This document shows positions 38,700-51,538 of a DNA stretch of 64,000 bases, piece by piece; position 1 is the stretch's first letter, and each line of letters starts with the position of its first letter. Source of the DNA: Trichoplax sp. H2 (lineage: Eukaryota > Placozoa > Uniplacotomia > Trichoplacea); assembly GCA_003344405.1 (NCBI GenBank), contig NOWV01000013.1:806001-870000 (forward strand), read 5' to 3'. The translations under genes were made by a program, and so were the position numbers. The notes below the pieces were generated by a model. The model was not told the origin of the DNA. It made no database searches and worked only from the letters and a program-made list of their open reading frames with translations.

Positions 38700-38845
38700 C
38701 CTTTCTTGACATTGCTTTCTTCGTGTACAGTATGAAATTCATTCAAATAACGTGGAGGTACTTCTTCAGATCCACTTTCCTCCGGTGTATCAGCCAGTAA
38801 TCTCGTATAAACTGTTTGTAACGGCATCTTGACAATCTTCTCCAC
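38700..38845 (-). CDS. candidate first coding exon of ATG9
   Basis: A minus-strand frame with ATG at 38845 and a second ATG at 38827 reads MPLQTVYTRLLADTPEESGS, then an acidic-proline stretch (EEVPPRYLNEF) and HTVHEESN. Known: ATG9 proteins start with a short cytoplasmic segment of the type YxxLxxxxPEE...HVxE before the first membrane helix. Inference: this could be that exon. Its donor (AAT|GTCAAG) is weak, and about 1.4 kb of repeats lies between it and the next exon, so a second upstream exon with the HIxxLDxFF motif is still needed. Confidence 0.35.
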
Positions 38846-38999
38846 TCACTACTTTATTCTACACCGACTAATTTTACCTATTAACCAGGATAAAATAGAT
38901 GAAAGTCGATTAAAAAGCGAACCAAATTATTTCTCTCCTGCCATGCCAAGATGATTTCATCGTTGAATGAGCCAGACTGGACGAGAATGGATGATTTTC

Positions 39000-39480
39000 T
39001 AGCGTTGCTATATGCTATCCTAAGCTGCTAAGCTATCATACGATACAGTATGGATTGAAGAGTATCCTTTGCGATATTCTACTCGTTGTATGCAGTCCTC
39101 TATGACGGACGGACGGAAACCCCCACGACCGCTGCTTCAGCCAGCTGGACCGACTCTGTCCGTCCGTTGTTATCGACTATATGGTGTATCATACGGTAGT
39201 CCGATCGATTAGAGTACAGTATAGGATGGTCAAATGTTTACATTAGATTTGACTCACGCTTAGACGATAGGGTCTCAAAATAGAGATCAGAATACACCAA
39301 TTATACTCGATTCGATCGCTCCTTACGGTTTATTATAGCGATCGACGATTGTTTACAAAAACAATGGTGTTCTCGTCCGGCAAGTTTCGGCGTATCCGCA
39401 CGTCACCCTACAAGAGATTGTTTACCACGGATACGGACGGAAGGATATGGACGGAATGTCCTCGGTAGCCATGACTAAAA
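39000..39480. promoter_or_regulatory. GC-richer CpG-containing island, possible ATG9 promoter
   Basis: This stretch is visibly richer in G, C and CpG than its surroundings (CGGACGGACGGA, CTGTCCGTCCG, TCGTCCGGCAAGTTTCGGCG, TACGGACGGAAGG). It holds an inverted repeat with 10-bp arms (ACGGACGGAC near 39105 and GTCCGTCCGT at 39158) about 45 bp apart. It lies just upstream of the candidate first exon of ATG9, so a promoter is plausible but not shown. Confidence 0.35.
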
Positions 39481-39599
39481 ATATTTAATGACGCAATGCC
39501 GGCAAAATATTTTTACTAGCAGTGGGAGGTTTATCCTGAGTAGGGATGATATCAAGGAGGTTGGAAATATCGCCTGGGTGATGATATGAATGGACTTGG

Positions 39600-40330
39600 A
39601 TTGTGTTTTATTGTACAATGTTGGTAAATATCCTTACAAGGGACGATGTAGAAGTTGGAAATGTCGGCTGAATGATGATAAGAAATGTACAATATTTTTC
39701 AAAACAGGATGTCAGTATCGTTGGATATGTCAGCTCAGAAATGATATGAATGTGCTTGGACAGTAATTCTACTCCACAATGATGATGAGAAATGTACAAT
39801 ATTTTTCAAAACAGGATAGCAGTATCGTTGGATATGTCAGCTCAGAAATGATATGAATGTGCTTGGACAGTAATTCTACTCCACAATGATGATGAGAAAC
39901 GTACAATATTTTTCAAAACAGAAAAGCCGTATCGTTGGATATGTCAGCTCAGAAATGATATGAATGTGCTTGGATAGTAATTCTACTCCACAATGATGAT
40001 GAGAAATGTACAATATTTTTCAAAACAGAATAGCAGTATCATTGGATATATCAGCTCAGAAATGATATGAATGCGCTTGGATAGTAATTCTACTCTACAA
40101 TAATAATAATGTAGAATATTTTTACAAGGATGTTATCAGTATCGTTGGATATATCAGCTCAGAAATGATATGAATGGGCTTGGACAGTAATTCTACTCTA
40201 CAACGATGATAAGAAATGTAGAATATTTTTCAAAAGAGGATAGCAGTATCGTTGGATATATCAGCTCAGTAATGATATGAATGTGCTTGGATAATATTTT
40301 ATTATACATAATACATATTATGTTATCGTC
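39600..40330. repeat. 107-bp satellite, about six copies with diverged flanks
   Basis: Unit with GATGATGAGAAATGTACAAT, TTTTTCAAAACAGGATAGCA and GTATCGTTGGATATGTCAGC; consecutive starts at 39781 and 39888 give 107 bp. Copies are nearly identical at 39660-40080 and diverge on both sides; related TCGGCTCAGTGATGATATGA-like pieces continue to about 40900. It lies between ATG9 and the P450 gene. Confidence 0.92.
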
Positions 40331-41692
40331 TCAGTAATAATATGAATATACTTGGATAGTATTTTATTACACATTGCTGGTGAACATTCTTACAAGGGCT
40401 GATATAGAAGTGGAGTGGAAAATGTCGGCTGCGTGATGATAGGGATATGCTTGGATAGTGATTCTACTATGCAATCATGTTATAATTCTGCTTGTAATAA
40501 TAATTATATACAGTAATATAGAATATCTTTACAAGGATGATATCAATGTGGTCGGATATATCAGCTCAGTACTAATACGAATGTACTTAGATAATATTTT
40601 ATGGCACAATGTTATCGGCTCAGTGAGGATATGAATGCACTTGGATAGTATTTTATCACACAATGCTGGTAAACATCCTTACAAATGATGATATAGAAAT
40701 GGAGTTGGAAATGTCGACTGAGTGATGATAGGAATATGCTTGGATAGTAATTCTACCATACAATACTAATATTTATATAATATAAAATACTTTTGGCAAG
40801 GGTGATATCAATGTGCTTACAAGTGATGATATCAAGGAGATTGAAAATATCAGCTCTGTAATGACAGGAGTATACTTGGATAATAATGCACAAGGGTGTA
40901 ACAATTTCAGCTAATGTATGTTGAAATGCATTTTATTTTGTTATGCTTAACGATTGAATCAAAGCAGACATGCAGAAATGGCCCAAAGGACGGACGACAG
41001 GGATAAAATCGACAAATAGTATGGTATAATGGTGCAACAGGTTTAGAATTGCGAGTACATTAGGGATATCCAGCTATTTCATGTTATTAATATCTACACT
41101 TCGCCAAGCGTGGATGATATACCCTGCTACTGCAGTCTAGTCTGGTGTTAAAATTCAGCTTATTCCACGATTGTATTCATTAATTAATCTTCTAACTTAT
41201 AGTTAGAAATGCGGTTAAAAGAATTCGTCTTCTAAAAGTCTATTACACTGGAAAATACAAAATCAAAACTGAACACACAGCGTACAGTATTATACTTGTA
41301 GTATGATAAGCATAAGGCATACGAATAGTAGCAGTAAAAAGACTCAGATCTATAATTCCTTATTTTTATTTTTCAATATTCTGTTCAACTGATATATTCA
41401 TTAAAGATGCAATAAACGTAAAGTATTCTTACAAAAGCCTTATATATGATAATTTCATTTACGCTTATACTGTAATTATTTCCAAAACATTCTCGTAATA
41501 AGTTGAGCGTCTTTATGCAAAGGCTTGATTTTAAAAACATCTTCCCTAGAGAAAGCAACTAAAAAAATAGCTTATCAATATAGGTACTATTATACAAGGA
41601 TCAACACTTTTATTGATAGGATAGAAAAATAGGACAATTTTTAACATTCAGTTTTAGGTATGAATGTTCTGTTGAGTCAATATTACGTAGAA
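40331..41692. other. intergenic, decayed satellite then unique DNA
   Basis: To about 40900, diverged fragments of the 107-bp satellite family are visible (GATATGAATGTACTTGGATA-type phrases). From there to the P450 stop codon I see no repeat, frame or RNA gene. Confidence 0.5.
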
Positions 41693-44600
41693 TTATATTC
41701 TTGTCACTCGAAGGTGGAGATCTGGATTTGGCCTCATGGTTAGTCGCATTTTACGAATAATTTTCACCTCTGGTACAAGCGAGAATGACAATTTGTTAAG
41801 TAATATTGCTAGTACAGTTTTCATTTCAGCTAGGGCAAATTTATTTCCAATGCATGTTCTAGGCCCCGCTAGAAATGGCACATAGCTGTATTTATCCGTA
41901 TAGTTGGAATCTTCCCAGCGGTCAGGATTAAATTGTAACGGGTCGGGGAAATAATCCGGCAATCTGTGGTTATGAATTAATCATCACAAATATAGGATAC
42001 GTCAATGTATGTATAAAATCAAACATAGCAGCTATTTTTAACATCATCACAACGCTTTCGAAAGGAACAAGTCACAATCTATAACAGCTAATGATACGCA
42101 TACCTGTGAGGTGGTACAATAGTAATTACTGTTCCCTTAGGTATATCATATTTATCAATCTTATCATCATTGATTGCCACACGAAATGTCATAGGTGCAG
42201 GAGAGAATAATCTTCAATAGATTATAGAGAGAGAAAAATAATTTCAGTATCGATTATATTTCAAGCCTTTCAATTTTTGCAATTAGACAAACTAATCCTT
42301 TAATTAACAAACGATGAATAAACCTAAGAGATTCTTTAATGACGTTTTCAAGATATGGTAATTTTTCTAGAACATCCAATGTTATCAAATGATGTTCCTC
42401 TAATACCATCCTAATTTCTCTGCGTACTTTCTCCTGCACATCTGGATTACTGGCTAATGCATACAATGTCCACGTCATAGAAACACTTGTTGTCTACAAT
42501 CAAAATGTATCACAGAAATTAAAGATGGCAGAAAATTGACTCAACTACGATTAGGCAGATCTTTTAGCTGAAAAATTACGTTTCCAATTTGTTGTATGAT
42601 ATCATAACAAAACCTTACTTCATGACCGGTAAAGAGAAAAGTCATAATTTGATCATGTAATTCCTGTTGGGTTACACACGGGTTTAAATTTTCATCTCTT
42701 AATGACAACATAATGTCTAAAATGCTTTTATGTTCAGTATTAACTTCTTCTGCAAATAAAATAGTATTTCGTGATAAAGTTACTGTGCATCTCTACAGAT
42801 TGTAGAAGAGGATCAATACGTTGAAGAATTATTTCGTGTACAGAGAGAAGTGCTTACCTGTATTTAATTCTTGTAATTTTTTAGCAATAACTGTATCAAC
42901 AACATCATGACAGCGTTTAAGAGACTTTGCAAAATTGACATTCCGCGCTATCGGAATATTTCTTATGATAGGAATCATGCTCATAAATCTAATGTTGCAT
43001 AGCCGATAAATTAGTTTCACTTTTTAAGTTGATGGAGAAAAGGGTGTATCGGTATATACCTGGCACATTATATTATCGGTTGCAGTTTTAGCAGTGCTGT
43101 ATAGTTGATTATGTTGTATTTCTAATGTAGCATATACTTACGATAGTTCACTACCAGTTATTATAGTCCGGAAACTTTCAGAGATATCATTACCCTTATC
43201 TTCTAGGGAGTTACATTGGAAATCAAAGATGCCTTTGCATGTGATATCTAACGTTAGCCTAGTTAAATCTTTTAGTATATCTATCTCCACTACATTATTT
43301 TTGACTTCTTCGAACCATAATGAGGCTAGTAGATCTCCATAATGTTGAAACATAGGAACTAGCGCTAAAAATATGAATAATCAAACTGGTGTCATAGTCT
43401 TATGTTATTTGCTTGCTACAGGGCAATAAAGAACAATATGCTATGGATAAAAAAACTTGTACTAAAGTAGCTTAGATACGAAGTTAAAGTTTGTAGGCGC
43501 TGGTCCTACTATTTAATATATATCTATTTCATACCTTTAATTTTGGAATATTTAAAAATAGGATTAAGAACTTTTCGTTGCTCTGTGTGAGTCTTTCCTT
43601 CAGAAGACGTTACACCGTTGCCGAATAAAGGCTTAATAAGCCTAAATGAAATCAGTATTAAAGTATAAATAAACTGCTACATTAACAACATTACCAAAAC
43701 ACGGTATATAAATAGATCAAAAACAATGTCATTGGCAGGTTACACAAATATAATACGTCTAACAACAAGTTCTATTTTACATCAGATATCTTATCCATTC
43801 CGTACCTTAAGATATAGGCAGGCTTTTGATAATTTTCACTATTTGTTACTAAGACATGCTTAATTGCTTTTGGATCTAATATTGCAACACGATCTTCATT
43901 CAGCAAAGACTGATAGCAGAATATTTGTCCATAGGTAGCGCTCCATCTGTGATGATGGAAACAGTGCCATCTTAAATACTTAACTACTGTTTGGTGTGAG
44001 GGTATACGAATGCAGCATATTTATCCAATCATTAAAAAATCAGAAAAGCATATGCAATACTTCAATTAGTTTTTGGTAATATACTTACTCAAAGAATGGT
44101 TCTGCTGGTTCATTTTTCAGCAATGTTAGCATTTGACCTAGCGGTGACCAGGTAAACGGTCCCGGCATCTAGAAGTGTTTCATGAAAGCGTTATATTTAT
44201 AATATTTATATTGGTAAAATTAGTAGCTTTATGTACATCCCAAACATTATTGTCTCGTAGATGATTAGGTGCGTTAAAGAAAGGAAAATAAAAGTAAAAA
44301 TACGTACAATATCTATCAGATGTTACTGTATAATGTATATCGTAGAGTATGCTAAAGTTAACTGCCGCAGGTATAGTCTGCAGATACCATAGCTAAATTA
44401 GATGTTATCGATACACGTACATATCGTAGAACAGCAACTCTTTCATCATTTTCAATTTGCATAAGTTATTTAGTAGAAGATATAATTTGATGCTGATACT
44501 TGCATCGACGTGATTGATACATAGAGTAGAATGATAATTTTTTCATCATTTCCAATTTGCATAAGCGATTTACATGACATGATTTGATGCTATGGTACTA

Positions 44601-45287
44601 CATCTGCATTACAGTAGACCAGCAACCCTTTCATCCTTTTCAATTTGCATAACCTATTTAGTAGAAGACACAATTTGATGCTATATAATAGCGCATCTAC
44701 ATTGTCTATATACAGTAGAATAGCAACTCTCATCATTTCAACTTGTATCAGCTGTTTAGTAGAAGACATGATTTGATGCTATGATACTGTATCTACAGTA
44801 CGTTATTGATACACATATTCATTATTTCCAAATTGCATAAGCGATTTCCATGATCTGATGTTATGATACTGCATCTACATTATTGATACATATAACCTGT
44901 ACAGTAGAACATAAGCGATTTACAAGATATGATCTGATGTTATGATACTGCATCTACATTACTGATACACATAACCGTACAATAGAACAACAACTCTTTC
45001 ATTACTTTCAAATTGCATAAGCGATTTACAAGATAGGATCTGATGTTATGATACTGCATCTACATTATTAACACCTATCCCGTGCTGCAGAACAACAACT
45101 CGTTTATCATTTCCAATTTGCGTAAGCGATTTGTAAGATATGATTTGATGCTATAATACTGCATCTACATAGCACTTACTCTTCTTAAAGGAGACAATTT
45201 CTTCTTCACAAAATAGCGATAAATGAACCAGCAAAAGAATATCGTAAGTATCCATGACATTGCGCTCGTACTTGCTAGCCAACCCAT
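41693..45287 (-). CDS. microsomal cytochrome P450, complete, 487 aa
   Basis: Seen: ten exons (45287-45180, 44168-44089, 43946-43806, 43641-43535, 43358-43142, 42988-42858, 42749-42619, 42493-42324, 42211-42104, 41963-41693) join with all phases matching. Residues about 9-25 form a membrane anchor ([17 protein letters not shown]), followed by basic residues and PGP. The C helix has HTEQRK, the I helix FLFTGHETT, the K helix ESLR, then [15 protein letters not shown] and the haem loop [20 protein letters not shown], whose Cys ligates iron. Known: such enzymes are NADPH-P450 reductase-dependent monooxygenases in the ER. AGPR before the Cys and the overall layout point to the CYP4/CYP46-like clans; substrate cannot be told. 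Intron 1 (about 1 kb) is full of repeats. Nothing vital is missing. Confidence 0.95.
44400..45175. repeat. degenerate tandem repeat in P450 intron 1
   Basis: About eight copies of a roughly 90-110 bp unit with the phrases TTTCCAATTTGCATAAGCGA, GATTTGATGCTATGATACTG and CATCTACATTATTGATACA. Copies are diverged and irregularly spaced, and end just inside the intron next to exon 1. Confidence 0.85.
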
Positions 45288-45622
45288 AACTTCACACAAG
45301 TTTTGCAGACTTTTTTCGGTAGAGGATAATTTGTGGATCTTGTTGTAGTAGTTTCTAATTATTCTTGCTGCAGTAGATTGAATAGAACCTCAGGAATTCC
45401 GTTAAGAAACATTATAATGACTTCATGATCCATCCAATGAGAGTCAGATCATGTTTTATGCCATCAGCTCCAGCTTGGCTCCTCTCAGCTTAGCAATCAC
45501 GAAATGTCTTGTCAAGCTGATTATACTACTCTACCGTACTACAGCTAACTTCAATTCTTACACTTGTAGATGCCGCCATCGTCTGATGTACTCTGTATGA
45601 GCCGCAATAATGAAATGGGTAC

Positions 45623-46320
45623 CAACCCTATCATGTCGCTTCGTATACTATTGCATAGCGCAAGAATACTACAAGAATGGAGTTGTCAATGCTCTATCTT
45701 CCGAATAGCAAAAGTCCACAGGGAAAAATCAAGGATTTAAGTATACATTGCTCTACGATTGCTGCATTTTTTTTCGAGCTCTAGTCATAGGCTTTAAGCT
45801 GTACGCGTCTATACTCTGATTGAATTCCACCCTTGTATTGCAACTGCATGCTAATAATTTAGTAGCCCTATACTTTCAGCTCCTACATTAGTTCGGCGGC
45901 AATGTAAAAATGGACCTCCGACAATTGTTTTACTCTTCTAGCAAGTATAGGATTGACAAGCAAATTGTACAACCCTATCATGTCGCTTCGTATACTATTG
46001 CATAGCGCAAGAATACTACGAGAATGGAGTTGTCAATGCTCTATCTTCCGAATAGCAAAAGTCCACAGGGGAAAATCAAGGATTTAAGTATACATTGCTC
46101 TACGATTGCTGCATTTTTTTCGAGCTCTAGTCATAGGCTTTAAGCTGTACGCGTCTATACTCTGATTGAATTCCATCCTTGTATTGCAATTGCATGCTAA
46201 TAATTTAGTAGCCCTATACTTTCAGCTCCTACATTAGTCTCCAACGGCAATGTAAAAATGGACCTCCGACAATTGTTTTACTCTTCTAGCAAGTATAGGA
46301 TTGACAAGCAAATTGTACAA
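45623..46320. repeat. 347-bp direct tandem duplication
   Basis: The sequence starting CAACCCTATCATGTCGCTTC at 45623 is repeated at 45970, each copy ending at GACAAGCAAATTGTACAA. The copies differ at only a handful of bases, so the event is recent. No gene is disrupted; it lies upstream of the P450 gene's start. Confidence 0.93.
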
Positions 46321-48119
46321 TTATGATACTAATAATGATATATACGAGTCTATGCTGTATTCAAAATTTAATTTAGTAGGTAATATTGGCAATGGATTGA
46401 TAACGTGTACACATGCAAGGGCGTTCAAGCTATCATGGTTCTGCTTACAACTAAAATTACAGCTAAATAATTTAAAGGAACACGATGATGTCTTGATTGA
46501 ATAAATTGCAGATAATTTAAGATATGATATACAGTATAATGTTCAGACAATATAGTATACCTGGTTTATAGTGCTTGCAATTGGCTTTATAGCCTAGCAA
46601 ATACACGTAGATCCACGAATATGCGTGCAATACATAGCAGGTAGAAATAATTTTGAAGAAAAACTACATTAAAATAACAGATTTTATGGTATATTTTTCC
46701 ATTCATTTGTCGTTTTTATTACTCTATTAAAACCTTTTCCTTAAAATGGCAAATTTAATGGAATATTAAAATACGACCAAAATTTGTTGCATTATTCCAT
46801 AGCAATCGATTTTACGACGTTACTAACAGCGATGGCAGGGTCACTTTTGTGGATTTAAAATTTTCAGTTATAGGATCAAGAGTAAATAATAGTATTATCT
46901 ATCATGCGTAGAGTAAAATTAATATGGAAAAGTTATTTGATAGCATATATAGAAATACAGAAACTTTCGTGTTTCAAATACATAACGTACCAACATGGTA
47001 AAATTTGGCTATTCAATATTGAATATACGAGAACAGTAGAGAATCTGTAAACACTATTTCAATATAAGATAGCAATAGAAAACTTTTTGTTATTGCTACA
47101 TACCACTAAATACTCTACAGCAGCAGAGAAACAGAGCGTAGATACTTGAATGCTATTTCAGAGTCAGGCAATAATGAATTAGTAAAAGAAGAGCTTTTTT
47201 AGTACAGTTACAGTATAACCTAAACTAATGACAATGCAAAACTACATTTTCAGTATCTTATGTCTATACCAACCAGTAGCAGAATTAGGATGTAAATATT
47301 GAAGCAAACGTAAATCTTTTAAGTAAGGCTAATGATAAGTTCATTGCTTCTGATGTAACTAGACTTTAGTTAATCTCATAGTCCAGAACTTTTACAAAAG
47401 GATACATAGAAATGTGATCAATTTCCGATTTAGCCAATAATTAATGACAGTGTACACAAACGCAACTACTCCTAACATTACATACAGCTTTATAAAAAAT
47501 ATTGACAGCTACCTCACGACACGAATTCATTACAATCTAATTATAAGAATTCTACTTTAACATACTTGATGGTACATATTCTACAGCAACAAGTTATAAT
47601 ACAATATCTGACTATCACGCTATCATTAATTAATTATCACTTTAATAAACAATTTAACCGTCATATGAGTCTATCTTATGATAAATTCAATCGCGATATC
47701 GGATATAAATTTGTAAAAAGTAAAATATATATGAGTCCACTTTATAGATGATCGAGATATTATCCCTTTTCACAGATTTGATAACTGTATTAAGTTACTC
47801 GTTATTAAAGTAGCTGTTCTTACGTAGATACTGCTTGCTATTTCTCTAGTAAATAGATTGATGAAGAATTTCGATATTCAAGACACGAACAGACTATAGT
47901 TTAAAATATCACTTTTATAATAACATCTTTGCGGCTATAGCATATGAAAACAACTTTATCGTTCAATATAACTCGTCATTTTGCAATAGAAATACCTATT
48001 AATAAAAGTAAGGTTCGACTAAACATCATGAAATCATTTCCTAATCGTTGTAATATATCGATTGAAACGAGTAAGACTTATCCTGTATACATTTATTGAA
48101 TTTGCTGCATAAAATTTGG
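46321..48119. other. intergenic, nothing recognised
   Basis: 1.8 kb of AT-rich DNA. The frames at 46301-46504 and 47566-47751 have no motif, and the first begins inside the duplication. Some of the 3' portion will be the 3' UTR of dehydrogenase A. Confidence 0.45.
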
Positions 48120-49174
48120 CTATAAGTTATTTTCTGCAGGCAATGGGATAGTGAAAAATTGACTAAATAAGTAATCACTCCAGCTTGTAGGTAAAAGCGC
48201 TATCAATGCCATTAATTTCGATTCAAAACCAATCAGATAGTGATAGTCTGGTCTGGTCGATAGTAATGCATCGGCAACAGTTTCAGCAACCAAATTTAAA
48301 TCCGATGAAGCTTGCTGAACATAAATTCGAATATCCTCTAGTACTAAAAGATCAATAGTCAATGTTATGCATTATAATAATTGTAATTATATCACTACCG
48401 TCATGATAGTATGTTGAACTTACGTTTATTGACATATTCTTCACTATAAAATTTTTTAGTTTGATCGTCCAAGTTGTTGTATAACTGGAGAGTCTCTCTT
48501 TCAAGAGCACCACCACAAATCATATTGGTTCTAAAGTAGCCAGGCTCAACTGTATGCACTGTGACACCAAAATACTTCATTTCACGGCGTAAAGCATCGG
48601 AGAATGCCATTAAACCGTACTTGGAGATACTGTAAGCACTGCAACCAGCAGTGGATATACGACCTAGAATACTACCAATATTGACAATTCTACCGCGTGA
48701 TTTTTTAACCAGTGGTAAGAAAGCTGTTGTGATGGCTACTGAGCCGAACAAGTTGACTTCTGTTACTTTCTTATAACGTTCAATGGGTACCCATTCGATT
48801 AATCCACTGCCAGATACACCAGCATTATTGACAATACCCCATAAGCCTTGATCATCAGGCAATGTTTGCGTTACGATTTGAACAGCTCTTGCAATATCCT
48901 CTGCATTAGTGATATCCAGCATGAACGGATGAAGACGTTTGGTTGCTATTTTACGCAATCCATCGATGCCACGTTGAGTTAAGCATCCTGCAAATACATA
49001 ACATCCTAATTGGTCCAGTTTTAAAGCAGTAAGTCGGCCAAAACCAGAGTCACATCCAGTCACCAAGACAAACTTGTCAGTCGCTTGGATCTTGCCATTC
49101 GTTGAATAACGGAAGATTTTATAAGCTATAATAGCAGTGAGAAGGGCAATAAAAGTATACAATATGAATGTCAT
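48120..49174 (-). CDS. SDR9C-type membrane dehydrogenase A (retinol/steroid dehydrogenase-like), 324 aa
   Basis: Seen: exons 49174-48424 and 48343-48120 join in phase 1. Residues 1-20 are a membrane anchor (FILYTFIALLTAIIAYKIF). The cofactor motif is VTGCDSGFGR, then FAGCLT, DIT, NNAG and the catalytic set Ser (GSILGR) ... Tyr-X3-Lys (YSISK). The second exon encodes the usual C-terminal region ending near LPTSWSDYLF. Known: TGCDSGFG is typical of the SDR9C group (RDH5/RDH16, HSD17B6, DHRS9, BDH1), ER- or mitochondria-bound NAD(P)-dependent oxidoreductases acting on retinoids, steroids or hydroxybutyrate. The length matches. Substrate cannot be predicted. A paralogue lies about 9 kb away at 58.0-59.4 kb. 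Confidence 0.95.
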
Positions 49175-49985
49175 GATCGTCTTCGTAGATGTTGACTACA
49201 ATAGTGTGTCTCTACTATCGATAGTTCTACTTGAGGTTATGGACAGCTCCGTCGTCATTAATTAGAAACTGGGAATGCATGAACGTCTATTTTACGTCGT
49301 TTGAAGACGTCTTTTCTCTTTTGTGCCCCGACCTCGTCACTACCGATGGCAAGCTAATTCACCATTGGTTAGGATCCTTCACCGGCAATATTAATAAAGC
49401 AGTACACAAGATCGTGTGGTCAATCAAGATTAATAATCCAACCGTATTCGATAGTTGCTTATACCTATTGCTATCGTAAGCATGATGGGTTTAAAAGTTC
49501 GATAGTTGTACAACCTGCAGACAGTCTTCCTAGGGCAAGTTGATTGTGGATTAAAAGTTGGAGATCGGTGTGCAAAATCCACTGCTGCAAGCCTAGCAAT
49601 GATCTTGTAGCAGATTAAAGATGACAAACAAGCGTATTCAGTATTGAAGTACAACAGTAACTACACACCTTTCCTACGCTAATAAGCCATTTGTCAGGCT
49701 CATCAATGATACTAATGATTAATTAATTCATGAATAAGGGAGTAATAAGAAGCTCGAGCAATGGCAAGACTTCGATGATGGCAACGCGAAAGGTAGATCA
49801 AGATGGATGAAAAAACGAGAATTAATGCAACCCCCTAACTAGGCCACCGTCGCAGTCAGATAGCAAGTATGCTCACTACTGATAGAGCACTCTAATAGTC
49901 ATCATGCGATGTCTACAATTTCAATCAACTGAGTCGTGTCTAGCACAACATAGCGATTTCACTCACGTCCTTACTACAGATTGAA
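49175..49985. other. intergenic upstream of dehydrogenase A
   Basis: Frames at 49231-49479 and 49430-49654 overlap on opposite strands and show no motif. The region presumably includes the promoter of dehydrogenase A, but I cannot point to elements. The satellite begins near its right end. Confidence 0.4.
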
Positions 49986-51240
49986 ACACTTAGTAGTAGT
50001 AACGGACTGAGAGACTGACAGACTCATGGTCTCCATACTGAATCATGGCTTGAGTAAAGCTTGAATCATAGCGATGGACCGAATGACTGACAGACTCGTG
50101 GTCTCTATACTGAATACTGAATCAAAGTCCAGTAATCAATGACTTCACTCACTTACTTTCTACAGATTGAAACACTTAGTTGTGATGGACAGAGCGACGG
50201 ACTCTTGCTATCGGAGACTTTCGAATCATGCCTTGAGTAACTACAGTACATAGCGATGGACCGAATGACTGACAGACTCGTGGTCTCCATACTGATTAGT
50301 TGTGATGGACAGAGCGACGGACTCTTGCTATCGGAGACTTTCGAATCATGCCTTGAGTAACTACAGTACATAGCGATGGACCGAACGACTGACAGACTCG
50401 TGGTCTCCATACTGAATACTGAATCATAGTCCAGTAATCAATGATTTCCCTCACTTACTTTCTACAGATTGAAACACTTAGTTGTGATGGACAGAGCGAC
50501 GGACTCTTGCTATCGGAGACTTTCGAATCATGCCTTGAGTAACTACAGTACATAGCGATGGACCGAATGACTGACAGACTCGTGGTCTCCATACTGATTA
50601 GTTGTGATGGACAGAGCGACGGACTCTTGCTATCGGAGGCTTTCGAATCATGCCTTGAGTAACTACACTTACTACAGTACATAGCGATGGACCGAATGAC
50701 TGACAGACTCGTGGTCTCCATACTGAATCCTGAATCGTAGTCCAGTAATCAATGATTTCACTCACTTACTTTCTACAGATTGAAACACTTAGTTGTCGTG
50801 GACAGAGCGACGGACTCTTGCTATCGGAGACTTTCGAATCATGCCTTGAGTAACTACTGTCAAGCTTGAATCATAGCGATGGACCGAACGACTGACAGAC
50901 TCGTGACATCCATACTGAATTTGAATCATGAACGGGCGATGTATGATTTCACTCGCTCACTCGCTACGGATCGAAACACTTAGTTGTGATGGACAGAGTG
51001 ACGGACTCTTGACATCGATACTCAATCATTGTTTAGTGATTAGTGATTTCACTGCGGTCATAGACTGAAGATTGACTTATACTTAGTACAGGATGTAGTA
51101 GCGATGGACTGAGCGACTGACAGACTGGTGGCATCGATACTGAATCTAAATTATGAAATGGTGATGAATGGTTTCACTCGTTCGCTTACTGCAGATTGCA
51201 ACACTTAGCTGTAATGGAACCCGCGACTGACTGACTCGTG
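49985..51240. repeat. satellite with higher-order structure (about 120 + 182 = 302 bp)
   Basis: Markers TTAGTTGTGATGGACAGAGC occur at 50176, 50296, 50478 and 50598, so spacings alternate 120 and 182 bp and the compound unit is 302 bp; the next copy is at 50789. Shared phrases are CGACGGACTCTTGCTATCGG, TCATGCCTTGAGTAACTACA and GACTGACAGACTCGTGGTCT. Copies decay on both sides. The two long minus-strand frames (50153-50410 and 50455-50721) are the same repeat read without stops, not genes. Confidence 0.92.
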
Positions 51241-51300
51241 ACCGCGAGCCAATGGCCCGGCTCGGTCCGGTCCGGTCCAGCCCATACTGGCCATAAGTCT
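51240..51300 (+). promoter_or_regulatory. candidate CCDC93 promoter: CCAAT box and GC-rich patch
   Basis: GAGCCAATGGCCCGG at 51246-51260 holds a CCAAT box in consensus context, followed by GGCTCGGTCCGGTCCGGTCC. It is the only GC-rich patch near the gene and lies about 285 bp upstream of the CCDC93 ATG. Confidence 0.35.
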
Positions 51301-51538
51301 ACAGTGTACAGTATGCTGTACTGTACTCAATACAGTACTTACTACTATGCTCCTTCCAGCGCATATTCTTGCCCCAAGTTACTATAGCAATTGCTAGAGA
51401 AGCAGCACAGATTTGGCAAAGCAATCCCAATCCAGTTGGAGTTACTTTTTAATTCAACACCATTCTAGTTTCAATCTTAGCCAAGTATTGCTCACTTTTA
51501 ACGGGCGATAGTATAGCTTTAGTTGGTGCCACGGCAAG

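Noticed and set aside
50153-50721. Two similar minus-strand frames of 85 and 88 codons suggesting a tandem gene family
   Set aside because: They are the satellite repeat read in a frame that happens to lack stops; the repeat continues on both sides without regard to the frame.
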